64,000 nt of DNA from Cryptomeria japonica (lineage: Eukaryota; Streptophyta; Pinopsida; Cupressales; Cupressaceae): assembly GCF_030272615.1 (NCBI RefSeq), contig NC_081412.1:480681657-480745656 (forward strand), given 5' to 3'. The position numbers were made by a program, and so were the translations under genes. This document shows, one piece after another, positions 23,808 to 34,415 of the stretch. The stretch's first letter is position 1. Every line of letters starts with the position of its first letter. The notes under the pieces are model-generated. The model saw nothing but the letters and a program-made list of their open reading frames with translations, was not told where the DNA came from and ran no database searches.

Positions 23808-25937
23808 AGATATGCCCCATTTTCAGCAACTCTTTTATATGGTAATATCAAGTTTTGCCCCTTCCTCTAATTCAATAACGTTCTTAAAGCCTCTCTTTGG
23901 AGGAATCACTAGAGGAATGTTGTCAAATACCTTCTTGTGTTGCTTTAAAGTTTGGTTGGATATGAATGTGTATAGTTTTGTCTTGGGACGAGGATTTGTC
24001 AAGGATCATGCATTAGGCAGCCCATTCTCCCTATCCATGTCTAAGGATTCTTTCCATCTTCTTGGATGAAACTTTTCTTGATCAAATAACCCCCATAAAA
24101 GGACTTCTTCCCCATTATCTTTAAAACAAAGTTCCAATTTTGGGAAGTCTAGGCAAAAATGTCCTAAGGAGTGCAACCATGGAGTACCCAAGATTACATC
24201 GGTATCCCCCAAATTTACCATGTAAAAATCTTCTTTAATTGGATGCTTCACCAAGGTGATTCATAGTTGTCGACTTTTTTTAGTGCATGGGGAAGTAAAA
24301 CTATCAGTGATGACTACTTTAAAGCCCTTAAAATCCTTTGTTTCTATTTTCATTTTTGCAACCAAGCCTTCGTCCATAAAGTTGTGGGTTGCCTCGCTAT
24401 CCACAAGGGTGGTTACTTTTTGTCCTTTTATAACACTTTTGATTTAGAAATGGTAATGCTTGAAGGCTCTAGAGATAGCAACTAGGGTTCCATGTTCTTC
24501 TTCATCGCACTTCTTTTTGGATAATGCTTCTATATTAAGTGCTTCGATTTTCTTTCCACATTTGTGTCCTGCCCCCCATTCTTCTTTGCATTTGAAGCAC
24601 AAACCTTACTTGTTTAGGCCTTCTTGTCACCTTTTAAGGTTTCCCTAATTACAAACATATCCATACTCTCATTTTTCCTTTCAATGGAAACATAGCTTTC
24701 CTTTTTGAACTTCTTCATGGTCATTTCTAGGAGAAAATTCACTTTTATGTCAATTATTCTTTTATAGGGGGGTTTGGTATGTGTGTTTGAGGTTAGGTTT
24801 TATGTGTAGAGCTTCTCTTTTGATGATGTGATTTCCAACCTTGATGCTTTTTAAATTGCATCTTCAAATGTTGTTGGGTTGAGAGTAGTTCCCAAACCCT
24901 AGATTGATTCGTTTAACCCTTCTACAAATAGGTATGTAAGTCTACTTTGAGAAACCCCTAGTACCATGACTAAAACTTTTTGGAATTGAATGACATAATC
25001 TTCTACAAGTCCATTTTGTTTTCATTGTGTTAGCTCTTTTAAGTACCAATTAGGGTGTTTTTAATCAAATCCTTTGATAAATTTTTGAGTAAATTCATTG
25101 TAAGTTGTTATGTGTCGGTGACCTTGGGTGATAAGGCTATGATTCTACCAATCATAGGCAGGTCCTTCCAGAAGTAGAATGGTGAATTTAAGAGTGTCCT
25201 CTTTTGTCATGGGAGTGAAGGAGAGATAGGTGTCTATCTTTTGGACCCATGAAGATGTCCTAACTCTTTCGAATCCATCAAGTTGGGTAGAGTCATTTTG
25301 ATCACCCTTTTTATTATGACTTTGTTGGGTTGTTCGCATTCCTTGGTGTGGGCATCATGTGTTTTAGCATCATAGTAATCCCTAAAGGAAACATTTCTCT
25401 AACTTTGAGATCTTGGGTTGTCCTCTTTTCCTAGTAGGGGCATTCCATGTTTTAGCATCATAGTAATCCCTAAAAGAAACATTTCTCCTAACTTTGGGAT
25501 CTACTCTTGAGTATGCTTCAGTAGTTTCATCAACATTGTTAATGGGTGGATTATTTGTTTCTTCCTCTATTGTGTGTTCTCCCCTAGGTATGAAGGAAGG
25601 AATTGTCGGTCTGGGGGTTGATCCCCTTGATGGTATGTTGTTATTTTCTAGAACAATTAGAGTTTAAAGCTCTTTGGTTTGTTTGGTTGGGTCAGAGGGC
25701 CTTGATTGTATCATTCATATTTTGTAAGGTTTGGAGAAGCACTTGAGTTATCCTTTCACTGTGCTCCATGAAGGTCCTTATTTCATCTCTCAATTGTTCA
25801 CCCATTTTATCTCCTCGAGTAAAGTTATTATTTACTACAAGTTGTTTATTTTCCCTTTCCAATGTTATTTGAGCTCTTTCACTCAGTTGCATCAACAATC
25901 TCTCACGAGGTGGCAAGAACAATGCTCTAATACCAAT
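23808..25937 (-). pseudogene. Gy1 gag, protease and start of RT
   Basis: On the - strand, gag starts after the primer-binding site with a frame near 25,985-25,692 and the gag core at 25,339-25,145 (WVQKIDTYLSFTPMTKEDTL, KFTILLLEGPAYDW). A zinc knuckle, CFKCKEEWGAGHKC, follows near 24,595. The protease reads VDSEATHNFMDEGLV, so the usual DSG is DSE, then TDVILGTPWLHSLGHFCLDF (24,254-24,006). The RT N-terminal stretch continues to the Co1 junction and has lost about 55 bp relative to Gy2. Stops and shifts are frequent. Confidence 0.88.
25924..25935 (-). promoter_or_regulatory. Gy1 primer-binding site
   Basis: The - strand reads TGGTATTAGAGC, two bases from the LTR end, one change from the initiator-Met tRNA complement. 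It marks the LTR at 25,938-27,303 as the 5' LTR of Gy1. Confidence 0.9.
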
Positions 25938-27303
25938 TGTAATGTCCCCTTTTGGGATTTCCCTTATTCGTTGCCCTAAAATCACAAGTTTTGTTAAATT
26001 AAGAAATATAATATAGTTAAGAGTTATAGCTTTACAAATTAAAATATTTTAAGCAAGATAAATCCTAGTTTAGGTCCTACAATCATGTTAGACAATATTG
26101 GACATATAATTCATAAAACCAATATTTCTAAAAGGGTTAGGAATCAAACACCTATATTAATAATCATCTTTACCAATTAGTCAAAACATGTAACAATTAA
26201 AGCTCACTTTCAAAGTTCAACCATAATAGGGGTTGAATCAGGGGAACATGATAGGGTGACCAAAGTATCCCTCAAACTAGGCCCAAGAGTGGGTACAACA
26301 ACCCCTTGGCCCACAAGTGGCAGATGCATCAGTCATCCAACATAAGGTGGCCTACCTAGTGGGAGAGCTTATTTCTGCCTTCCCAATTCATGTCACCTTA
26401 TTCACCCGCCTATGATTGTGACTTCTCCAACAATCAACCATCCTAGAGGTTTGAGAGGAAACTAGAATAGGGCACTGAAAACTCTCCTATCTAAGCCCAA
26501 GGACGGAAGTTAATGCCCCCTTGTAAAACATGTTGCAAACACGTCAATCATCCATCATGGGATGACCTACTTAGAAGAGGATCTCGTATTTGCTCTCCTA
26601 CCTTGTATTTCCTTCTCTCCTCTACATGATTGTTTGTCAAGTTATTAAAGAATAACATTTCATATTATCACATATACAAGATATATGAAGTTAAGCACCA
26701 AATCTATTATTCCATTGCATTCCACAATACTTGTAGAATACAAGCTTATTTGCAAGTTATTAAATCCAATCTGTTGTTATAAGTTAAGTAGATCTTATAT
26801 GATGCAATTATTTTGTTGAATGTTGACTTTTGCCCTTCAGATAATGAATCATGGTCTTCTTCCATCCTTCTTGGAGTGGCTGAATTATTGTATTTATATC
26901 TCTCAACCAAAGGTGGAGATTTATGTCCTTTCTAAAGTCAAAACCCTCTTACAAGAAGCATCCCTTTATAGCTTGACATTTGCCCTTTCCCAAATAAATA
27001 GTTGTAGTTTCAGTGTAATTGCATATTATTAATAAATAAATAAAAGAGCTTAGACTAAGCATATGTTGGAAAACAAATCGTTGTGGTAATCATTTGAGAT
27101 CGATGCCTTAATTAACTCACTTGTCAATCATAAATGTTATCATACATATATGTGCCTTATAGAGATCATTCTATGTTCACCAACCTATGTATTAATGTGG
27201 AGTCAGATTGCTCATCTTTTCTTTGCTATTTGTCTACAGCCAACTTAGATTTTAGGAAAATTGTGAAGTTGCAAGCATGTGTTGTCATGGCGAAGGCATG
27301 ACA
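25938..27303 (-). repeat. LTR shared by Gy1 (5') and Gy2 (3')
   Basis: The + strand begins tgtaatgtcccc and ends ggcatgaca. On its left are the primer-binding site and gag of Gy1. On its right, where a 5' LTR would have flanking DNA, are a polypurine tract (ggagggtagag) and the chromodomain-integrase end of Gy2. One LTR therefore closes two bodies in the same orientation, as expected from recombination between LTRs of neighbouring copies. Confidence 0.9.
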
Positions 27304-28600
27304 CTCTACCCTCCTCGAGATTGCTTGTCCTTAGCCAATTTTAAATTTGGAAGGTCAGAGATCTCAACTCCTTCCCAAGTGGCATCTGTCATAGGTAGAC
27401 CCTTCCACTTAACTAAGTACTCAGAAATAGATTTATTTCTCAATCTCTTTTCTCACACATCAAGAACAGTTTCAAGTTCTAGAATTAACTTGCCTTTGTC
27501 ATTGCTTAGAGGTAATTCCAAACATGGAGTAACATGCTATCCTTAGCACTTCTTGGGTTGAGACACATGAAAGATATTGTGAATCCTGTTGTTCCCCAAT
27601 AGTTCCAATTTGTAGGCAACATCTCCTATCCTTCTTTAAACCTTGTACAGTCTATAAAATCTAGTCTTAAGCTTCTCGGCTCTAGTTACCTTGACTAATG
27701 ACTTTTTATAAGGTTGTAAACTTAAGAAAACCCAATTCCCCGACTTCAAATGACCTTTTAGTTTAGTTTCGATCAACATAAATATTTTGTTGGTTCTATG
27801 GTTAGTGTTGATTATCTTTAAGTGTATTCATAATATCCATGTTTTGCTGCACAAAGTCTTTAGCTTCAGGTATATGACTTCCATGGAAGATCAAACTTCC
27901 AAATGAGGTTTCCTCATACACATACAGGGTGTTGAAGAGCCTCATTCCTATCAACATATGATCGGTAGTATAATAAAAATATTCACCAAGCAGTAACTAC
28001 TTGATCAACACAATGTGTTGTCCTGTTACATAGTTCCTTAGGTATCATTCAACCCATTTATATACAATTTCCATCTATCCATCAATTTAGAGATGATAGC
28101 TTGTGCTTGGTGTGAGTTTTGTCTCAACTAGTTGGAAGAGTTCTTGCCAAAACATGATAAGGAATCGATTATCTCTATCACTGATGATGTTTCTAGGGAG
28201 GCTATGTAATCTAAAAATTTCCTTGAAGAAGACATCAACTAATTGAGGAGCTCTACAGTTGGTGGATATTGACATGAAATGTGCATATTTGGTAAGGCAA
28301 TCTTTGCCTACTACGTAAATGCAATCTTTGCCTTGTACTTTTGGAAGCTTGGTTATGAAGTCCATAGAAAGACTTTCCCATTTTTTAGTAGGAACAGATA
28401 GTGGTTGTAGGAGGCCTACTAGATAGGTTTGTTCTCCTTTGTTCCTTTGGCACGTTATGCACTCTTGAATGTATTTAAGGAAATCTTTCTAGAGACCTTT
28501 CTAAGCGTATTTCCCTCTTATAATTTTTCTAATATCCTTAGTGGCTTGCTAAAGGATTGTCACGGTATTCTTCGATGATCTTCTCCATCTTTGAGCTTGG
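27304..28600 (-). pseudogene. Gy2 integrase and chromodomain
   Basis: The - strand has the integrase zinc-finger end (ECITCQRNKGEQTYLVGLLQ near 28,440) and the core MDFITKLPKVQGKDCIYVVG to FFKEIFRLHSLPRNIISDRD (28,365-28,087). Both catalytic Asp positions are visible, but the Glu of the usual QTDGQTE block is lost to decay. A C-terminal module (RIGDVAYKLELLGNNRIHNI) follows. A chromodomain reading EYLVKWKGLPMTDATWEGVE comes next, and then the polypurine tract. This region is better preserved than in Gy1 but still contains stops. Confidence 0.88.
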
Positions 28601-28613
28601 AACAAAGTATACC

Positions 28614-29900
28614 CTATTTTAGTATATTCCCTTCTGGGATGTCACCAACTTGTGGAGCTTTGGCGTATTCAACAATAATGGAATTCTTCCAATCCGAGAA
28701 GATGCTTGTTATGGAGCATAGAAGGAGTCTTCGTGAAAGGGCATCTACTACAACATTATTTTTCCCTTTCATGTATCCGATATCAAAATCATAGACTTGT
28801 ATTTTAATCACCCATTTTTGTTGTCTATCATTTAAATCCTTTTGATTTAGCAAGAATCTTAGGCTATTATGATCGGTTTTTACCACAAACCTCCCACAAA
28901 CTACATATTACCTAAATTTAGCTAAGGCATGCATGATTGCTACCATCTCCTTGTCATATATGGAATAGCTATTTTCGGTTTCCTTTAGTTTCCTACTTTC
29001 AAAGGCTATAAGTTGTTTGTTTTGCATTAATACAGCTACAATGACTCCACCCAAAGCATCACATTCTAACTCAAATGGTAATGAAAAGTCTAGGATTGCT
29101 AGAAAAAGACAGGAGCTCATTAATTCCTTAAGTTTCTCAAAAGCTTGTTGTGCCCCTCCATTCCAGAAGTATGCACCCTTCTTGGTTAAGACAGCCAATG
29201 GGGTTGTCAACTTTGAAAAGCCCTCGACGAATCTTTGGTAGTAGTTGCAAAGTCCCAAAACTCCACTTAGGTGTGTTAAGGTTCTTGGTTTCTACTAGCT
29301 CTTTATGGATTCAATCTTCTCCTCAACAACGTTAAAACTTTGAGCACTGATTTTGTATACTAGGTATAAAATTTCCTCCAATCCAAATTCACACTTGGAT
29401 AGCTTAACAAATAAGGATTGTTGTTAGAGTTTTTCTAGCACTTCATTTATGTGTCTTAAATGTTCATCCCAAGTTTTGCTATAGATTTAAAAATCATTAA
29501 AGATGACTAAGAGAAATTTCCTTAGTTGTTTTCTAAAAAAGTGGTTCATACATGATTGGAAGGTAGCAAATGCATTTGTTAAGGCCAAAAGGTAAGATAA
29601 GAAATTCAAAGTGTCCAGAATGGCATGTAAAAGTTGTTTTGGATACACCTTCCTTTCTTACCCTTATTTGGTGATACCCTGGATGTAGGTCAATTTTTTA
29701 GAAATATACAGCTCCATGAAGTTCGTCGATTAGTTTGTCGACCCTAGGGATGGGGCATCAGTCTTTTATGATCTTTTTATTAAGGGCCCTATAGCCAATG
29801 CACATTCTCATACTTCAATCTTTCTTTTTTACTAGTACAACAGAGGCGGCAAAGGGGCTAGAGCTAGGCTGGTTATGCCCCATTTCCAACAACTCTTTTA
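28614..29900 (-). pseudogene. Gy2 reverse transcriptase and RNase H
   Basis: On the - strand, the RT palm (RALNKKIIKDRCPIPRVDKL; DLHPGYHQIRV) leads to an active site reading VIFND, then a stop, then IYSKTWDEH. The usual FDD is FND plus damage. The connection (MGLCNYYQRFVEGFSKLTTP, 29,258) and RNase H (DKEMVAIMHALAKFR; VKTDHNSLRFLLNQKDLNDR; GKNNVVVDALSRR) follow in 29,258-28,614. These domains copy element RNA into DNA. Multiple frame changes make it inactive. Confidence 0.9.
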
Positions 29901-30439
29901 TGGCTTTCTCAATTTCTTCTTTATATATTTGTGGATGACGGTATGGTTAGGTAAAAACAAGTTTTGCCCCTTCCCCCAATTCAATAGTGTTCTAAAATCC
30001 TCTCTTTGAAGGAAGCCCTAAAGGAATGTTGTCAAATACCATCTTGTGTTTCTTTAAAATTGGTTGGATGTCAATGTGTATAGTTTTATCTTGGGAAGAG
30101 GATTTGTCAAGAATAATGCATTGGGCAACCCATTACCCTTGTCCATGTCTAAGGATTCTTTCCATCTTCGTGGATGAAACTTTTCTTGGTGATCCATCGA
30201 ATAGCTCTTGTAAAAGGACTTCGTGCCCATTCTGTTTAAAACAAAGTTCCAATTTTGGGAGGTCTAGGTAGAAATGTCCCAAGGAGTGCAAACATGGGGT
30301 ACTCAAGATTACATCAGTATATGCCAAATTTGCCATGTAAAAATCTTCTTTGATTGGATGCTACCCCAAGGTGATGCATAGTTGTGTATTTTTTTTAGTA
30401 CATGGGGAAGTGGATCCATTAGCCAAGGCTACTTTAAAG

Positions 30440-30791
30440 TGTTGACTTGGTGGTCAGCACCTCCTTGGGGACTCATGGCATGGCTTAACCGCCTCCCATG
30501 GATCAAGTTAAATATGGTGTTTGTATTGGTCGTTGATAGTTTGAGCTTTTGGCGCAATGGCAAACGATTCCAACAATTAGTATCAGAGCCTTGGGTATGA
30601 GTTCGAGTCTCCCTTCAATGGGTGTTGAAGGCTCAGTCGATGCTGAGGGGGAGATTGTTGACTTGGTAGTCAACACCTCCTTGTGGACTCATGACATGGC
30701 TTAACCACCTCCCATGGATCAGGTTAAATTTGGCGTTTGTATCGGGCGTTGATAGTTTGAGCTTTTGGTGCAACGGCAAACGATTCCAACA
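30440..30791 (+). mobile_element. TRIM: 352-bp miniature LTR retrotransposon
   Basis: Two direct repeats of 136 bp (30,440-30,575 and 30,656-30,791) begin tgttgacttggt and end cgattccaaca. They differ at about 12 positions. Between them are a primer-binding site close to the Met-tRNA complement (TAGTATCAGAGC, 30,578-30,589) and a polypurine tract (gctgagggggaga, 30,642-30,654). The flanks are exact 5-bp duplications, taaag (30,435-30,439 and 30,792-30,796). There is no coding capacity, so a larger element must supply the proteins. It sits inside the Gy2 protease region. Confidence 0.95.
30550..30610 (+). promoter_or_regulatory. Possible RNA polymerase III box A and box B in the TRIM
   Basis: The TRIM has tggcgcaatgg at 30,550-30,560, near the end of its first LTR, which resembles a tRNA box A. 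It has agttcgagtct at 30,600-30,610, close to the box B core GTTCGA. The 40-bp gap is within the range for tRNA-type promoters. This is a motif match only; no terminator or transcript evidence is available. Confidence 0.45.
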
Positions 30792-31430
30792 TAAAGCCCT
30801 TAAAATCCTTTGTTTCTATTTTCAATTTTTCAACCAAGCCTTCATTGATAAAGTTGTGGGTTGCCCCACTATCCACATTGTTAATGCATAGTAGCTTCGA
30901 TAAGATAAATGATTGAATGAGAGATAAATGAAGTTTCTCATTCAATCATTTATCATATCGATAATTATGATGAATAACTTCAAGCCCTCATTTGATAAAC
31001 CATTCTTTATTTGTATATGATCAATCAAATTAGTTCGATCAAAATGCTTAACTGTCAATTATCATTCTATAGCATAGAATCCCGATTTAATATCGGTTAC
31101 ACTATTTGTGTTCACTGATTATTAAATCGGGTTAATCATTGCAATCCGAGTTAATTCGGTTAACTCATTTAATGATAAAACAAACAATTATCGGGTAGAC
31201 CAAACATCGATAATTATCGATGTTAACTTATGTTTGCATCGATTGATATCGGGTGGTAGAATAAATATATCGGGTGTTAAGGCAAGCATTTACGGATTGG
31301 CATACACCGATTGCTATCGGGTGTTAAGGCAAGCATTCACAGATTGGCATACACCGATTGTTATCGGGTGTTAATATAAGCATACATTGTTTGGTAAATA
31401 AACACCATGTATTATTATAGCGAAGGGGCA

Positions 31431-31495
31431 CGATCAAGTAATGTCTTGATCGGCCATGTCTAAAAGACATGGCCGGTCAAGGCATTGCTTGACCG
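31431..31495 (+). promoter_or_regulatory. 31-bp hairpin upstream of the Co2 TATA box
   Basis: Arms 31,431-31,461 and 31,465-31,495 are complementary at 27 of 31 positions around an aaa loop. The four differences are all transitions, three of them leaving G-U pairs in one strand. Each arm itself contains a smaller palindrome (gatcaag...cttgatc; ggtcaag...cttgacc). The 3' LTR has lost 13 bp from the hairpin centre. It may be a protein-binding site or a structural element; this is inference. Confidence 0.8.
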
Positions 31496-31507
31496 TACCT
31501 AGTCTGC

Positions 31508-31518
31508 TATATATATAT
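31508..31518 (+). promoter_or_regulatory. Co2 LTR TATA box
   Basis: The run tatatatatat lies 12 bp after the hairpin, and the same run is kept in the 3' LTR near 36,911-36,922. By analogy with other LTRs, transcription would start roughly 30 bp downstream. Confidence 0.75.
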
Positions 31519-31685
31519 CAACTGGCATTTGTGAGAAAGGACATCAAAATTCATAAATGCTCCTCTCACCTGCCATACAAAAGAAGATAGTCAAATTTAT
31601 ATTTTTAAATCAATAATACATAGAACAAGATAATATCAAATAGAATATAACTTGCATATTGAATGTAAATTGAACATCATTTACA

Positions 31686-31697
31686 TGGTATCAGAGC
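31686..31697 (+). promoter_or_regulatory. Co2 primer-binding site
   Basis: TGGTATCAGAGC directly follows the 5' LTR. It is the exact complement expected for the 3' end of plant initiator-Met tRNA. Confidence 0.96.
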
Positions 31698-31777
31698 TAT
31701 AGTTAAATCAAACCTAAGGTTGTTCAATTTTACGTAAAATTCAAATCAAGAATATATTCAACATCACAATCCTATCA

Positions 31778-33490
31778 ATGGCTGGCGCTATTAGATTTGA
31801 AGACAGACTCGGAGGAGGTGATGACTTCTCTGCATGGAAATTCAGAATTCAAATGATTCTAAAAGAAAATAAAGTCGAATCATTTGTAAAGACTGAAACT
31901 GAAGAACCTGAGACTGAACCTGACAAAGCAATTTGGAGAGAAGGAAATGATAAGGCTATCAAAATCATAGTTGATGGGGTAGGGAACAACATTATGCCCA
32001 TTATAAGGAAACATGAAACAACCTTCAACATGTTCAAAGCACTTGAAGATGCTTTTGAGATATCTAATGCCAGTAGAACCTTGGCTCTAAAAAGAGAAAT
32101 AAATCACATAGCCATGATGAAAGGAGAATCAGTCAATGCCTACTTCATGTGAATATCTGTCGTAAGGGATGAACTGGCAACCCTTGGATATGAGATCCAA
32201 AGCAAAGAATTAACCCTCATTGTTCTAGATGGGTTGCCTAGCATATGGGAAACATTCGTCCAAGGCATCAGTGCAAGGGATAACTTCCCAAAATTCGATA
32301 GGCTAAAGGCTGACTGTCTCCAAGAGGAATCAAGGCAAAATAAGAAAGGGATCAAACAAAAAAATATAGATGAAGATCTTCAAGTTCTAAATATGAACTC
32401 AAACAAGAAAGGCAAGCAGAAGCAATTCAGGAAGAGAAAAGGTCATCACGGCAAGAACTCCTTCAAGAAGGACCTCTCTCAGATTCAACGTTACAGATGT
32501 GACAAATTTGGGCAATATGTTGCCAAATGTCCAGAAAGAGCTAAACAAGCCACATTTGCCAAAACAAGAAAATCCAAAAGGGAAGAGGACTCTAAGAAGT
32601 ATGTACTCTATTCAGCACTCACAAATCAAGCATCAAACAAAGTGAACTCCTGGGTGATCGACAGTGGCTCATCCAGACACATCACGGGGTTCAGAGAAGT
32701 ACTAGACTCCATGAAAGAGGAGAATGATGAGGAAGTAACTATCGGAGATGATTCTACACACCATGTCAAAGGAGTTGGAACCGGCACCATCAAATTAAAG
32801 TCAAGTGTATCATTACAACTTAGAGGAGTGCTATATGTTCCAGACATCAAGAGAAATCTAGTCTCAATATCAGCACTGGAGGACAATGGATACAGAGTAA
32901 CTTTCATGGACAACAAAGTATTGGCATGGCCAAAGAACTCATCCATCAAGAAAGCTAAAACAATTGGTCAAAGACAAGGCTATTTGTATGAGCTATGTAC
33001 AGAGCCCAACTTAGCTCTAATTCATGAGACTACAGATACCAACGAAATCTGGCATAGAAGATTGGGCCACCTAAATTTTAGAGCTTTATCATCAATGGGA
33101 GACCTTGTCACAGGTCTACCTAAGTTAAAGCAATATCATTTAGGGGCATGCACAGGATGTGCCCTAGGTAAAAATACTAAGGGTGTTTTTCAGAATAGTA
33201 CTAGGAAAACAAGTAAAATTTTAGAGTTAGTTCAATCTGATGTATGTGGACCTATGTTTGTACCTTCATTGGAGGGAATTTTGTATTATGTAATATTTGT
33301 TGATGACTACTCTAGGAAAACTTGGATCTACTTTCTGAAATGTAAAGAATCAAAAGAGATCCTTAATAGGTTTAAAGAATTCAAATCACTAATAAAGAAC
33401 TACTCGGGAAATAAAATTAAAACCCTAAGAACTGACAATGGGGGGGAATACACATCAGAATTATTGGGAATACACATCAGAATTATTTAA
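31778..33490 (+). pseudogene. Co2 gag, protease and integrase N-part
   Basis: One frame runs from the ATG at 31,778. Gag (W-rich start DDFSAWKFRIQMIL) is cut by TGA at 32,150-32,152, which looks like CGA to TGA decay, since the same frame continues with good gag sequence. The zinc knuckle near 32,495 (CDKFGQYVAKC) lacks its second Cys and its His. The protease site IDSGSSRHITG is intact (DSG at 32,660-32,668). The pre-integrase HHCC finger (HRRLGHLNF...CTGCALGK) and integrase catalytic Asp residues (QSDVCGPM; RTDNGGEY) follow. The frame ends at 33,490 because of the 22-bp duplication at 33,444-33,487. Confidence 0.95.
33444..33487 (+). repeat. 22-bp tandem duplication inside Co2 integrase
   Basis: The word gggaatacacatcagaatta plus tt occurs twice head to tail (33,444-33,465 and 33,466-33,487). 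A length of 22 shifts the frame by one, placing a stop shortly after. It lies between the second catalytic Asp and the catalytic Glu. Confidence 0.97.
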
Positions 33491-34415
33491 AGAGTTTTGT
33501 AAAAATTTAGGGATTAAGAGGGAGTTAACAATACCTTATAACCCTCAACAAAATGGGATAGCTGAAAGGAAAAATAGGACAATCGTTGAAGCTGCCAAAG
33601 CTATGATTCTTTATCAGAATCTAAATATCAATATTTCGATAGAAGCAACTAGCACTATTGTATATATTCAAAACAGATGTCCCCACTCTCATCTTGAAGA
33701 TAAGACCCCTGAGGAAGTCTTTACTAAATCAAAACCTGATATTAGCCACCTTAGGATATTTGGATGCCCTGTCTATATTCATGTACCTAAGGAGAAAATA
33801 TTAAAATTAGAGCCTTCTGGGAAAAGGGGAATCTTTGTAGGATATAGTGAAACCTCCAAGGCTTACAGGATCTATATACCTAGTCAAAAGAATATTGAAC
33901 TAAGCAGGGATGTGATCTTTGAAAAAGACTTAGCTTTCAAAAGAGTCCAAAGCTCTCTAGACCCTGAAGTCTATATCCCCACCCCTAGCATAGATAGAGA
34001 TCCTACTCCTGAGCTTCAGAGGGAGAATCCTAAGGAAACTATCAATGAAACTCAAAGTCCACCTACAGAAAACCTCAAGAAAAGACCACTATGGGCCACC
34101 AAAACTGTAGCAGAAGCTCAGAAGTTTGTTGCTCCTTCAGGAACCTTCAGGGAAAGCAAAAGGCCTAACAAATTCACTAGCTATGTTGCCCTTATGAATG
34201 ATCTCTCCAAAGCCGAACCAAACAATGTATCAGAGGCTCTTGAACATCAAGTATGGAAGGATGACATGTCTGAAAAGTATCAATCCATTATGAAAAATGA
34301 TGTTTGGGAGATTGTTCCTAGACCAACTAAGAAATCTGTTGTTTCATCTAAATGGTTTTTTAAGATCAAACATGTTGCAGACAGTAGTATTGAAAAAACA
34401 AGGCTAGATTTGTAG
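33466..34415 (+). pseudogene. Co2 integrase C-part and start of RT
   Basis: In the shifted frame integrase resumes with EFCKNLGIKRELTIPYNPQQ, and NGIAERKNRT carries the catalytic Glu. The copia C-terminal block follows (LRIFGCPVYIHVP; GIFVGYSETSKAYRIY), then the linker rich in Pro and Glu, and the RT start (NDVWEIVPRPTKKSVVSSKW). A 1-bp loss in the A run at 34,392-34,400 shifts the frame and gives a stop at 34,413-34,415. Confidence 0.94.

Larger units (their letters stand above)
5654..27303 (-). mobile_element. Gy1: Ty3/gypsy chromovirus, nested and decayed
   Basis: On the - strand the order is 5' LTR (25,938-27,303), primer-binding site, gag, protease, reverse transcriptase, RNase H, integrase, chromodomain, polypurine tract and 3' LTR (5,654-7,062). 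That is the chromovirus layout. The body is in three pieces (25,937-23,808, 16,400-15,742 and 8,960-7,063), separated by Co1 and the CACTA-like insertion. Each junction rejoins exactly when compared with the paralogous Gy2 body. Many stops, frameshifts and a changed catalytic Asp in RT make it inactive. The left flank is tatgg (5,649-5,653). No matching duplication follows 27,303, because Gy2 continues there. Confidence 0.92.
30000..30878 (-). pseudogene. Gy2 protease, split by the TRIM
   Basis: The - strand reads VDSGATHNFINEGLVEKLKI, a sound aspartic-protease active site, at the right end beside Co2. After the TRIM it continues as TDVILSTPCLHSLGHFYLDL (30,336-30,133). Removing the TRIM (30,440-30,791) and one copy of taaag restores the same wording as Gy1 near 24,310. 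The Val codon just before the DSG triad is the Co2 insertion point. Confidence 0.88.
30879..31685 (+). repeat. Co2 5' LTR
   Basis: TG/CA ends (tgttaatgcatag to catcatttaca). U3 is rich in palindromes: a 21-bp arm pair (30,904-30,924/30,934-30,954), an 11-bp pair (31,081-31,091/31,121-31,131) and a 22-bp perfect palindrome (31,203-31,224). It also has direct repeats of about 47 bp (caccgattg.tatcgggtgtt..., 31,265-31,375) and a 31-bp hairpin (31,431-31,495) just upstream of the TATA box. Confidence 0.96.

Noticed and set aside
30550-30610. A tRNA gene within the TRIM
   Set aside because: Only box A/B-like words are present; no acceptor stem, anticodon arm or cloverleaf can be formed.
32234-33490. 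418-codon open frame as a possible host gene
   Set aside because: It contains copia protease, the HHCC finger and integrase motifs between LTRs; it is part of Co2.
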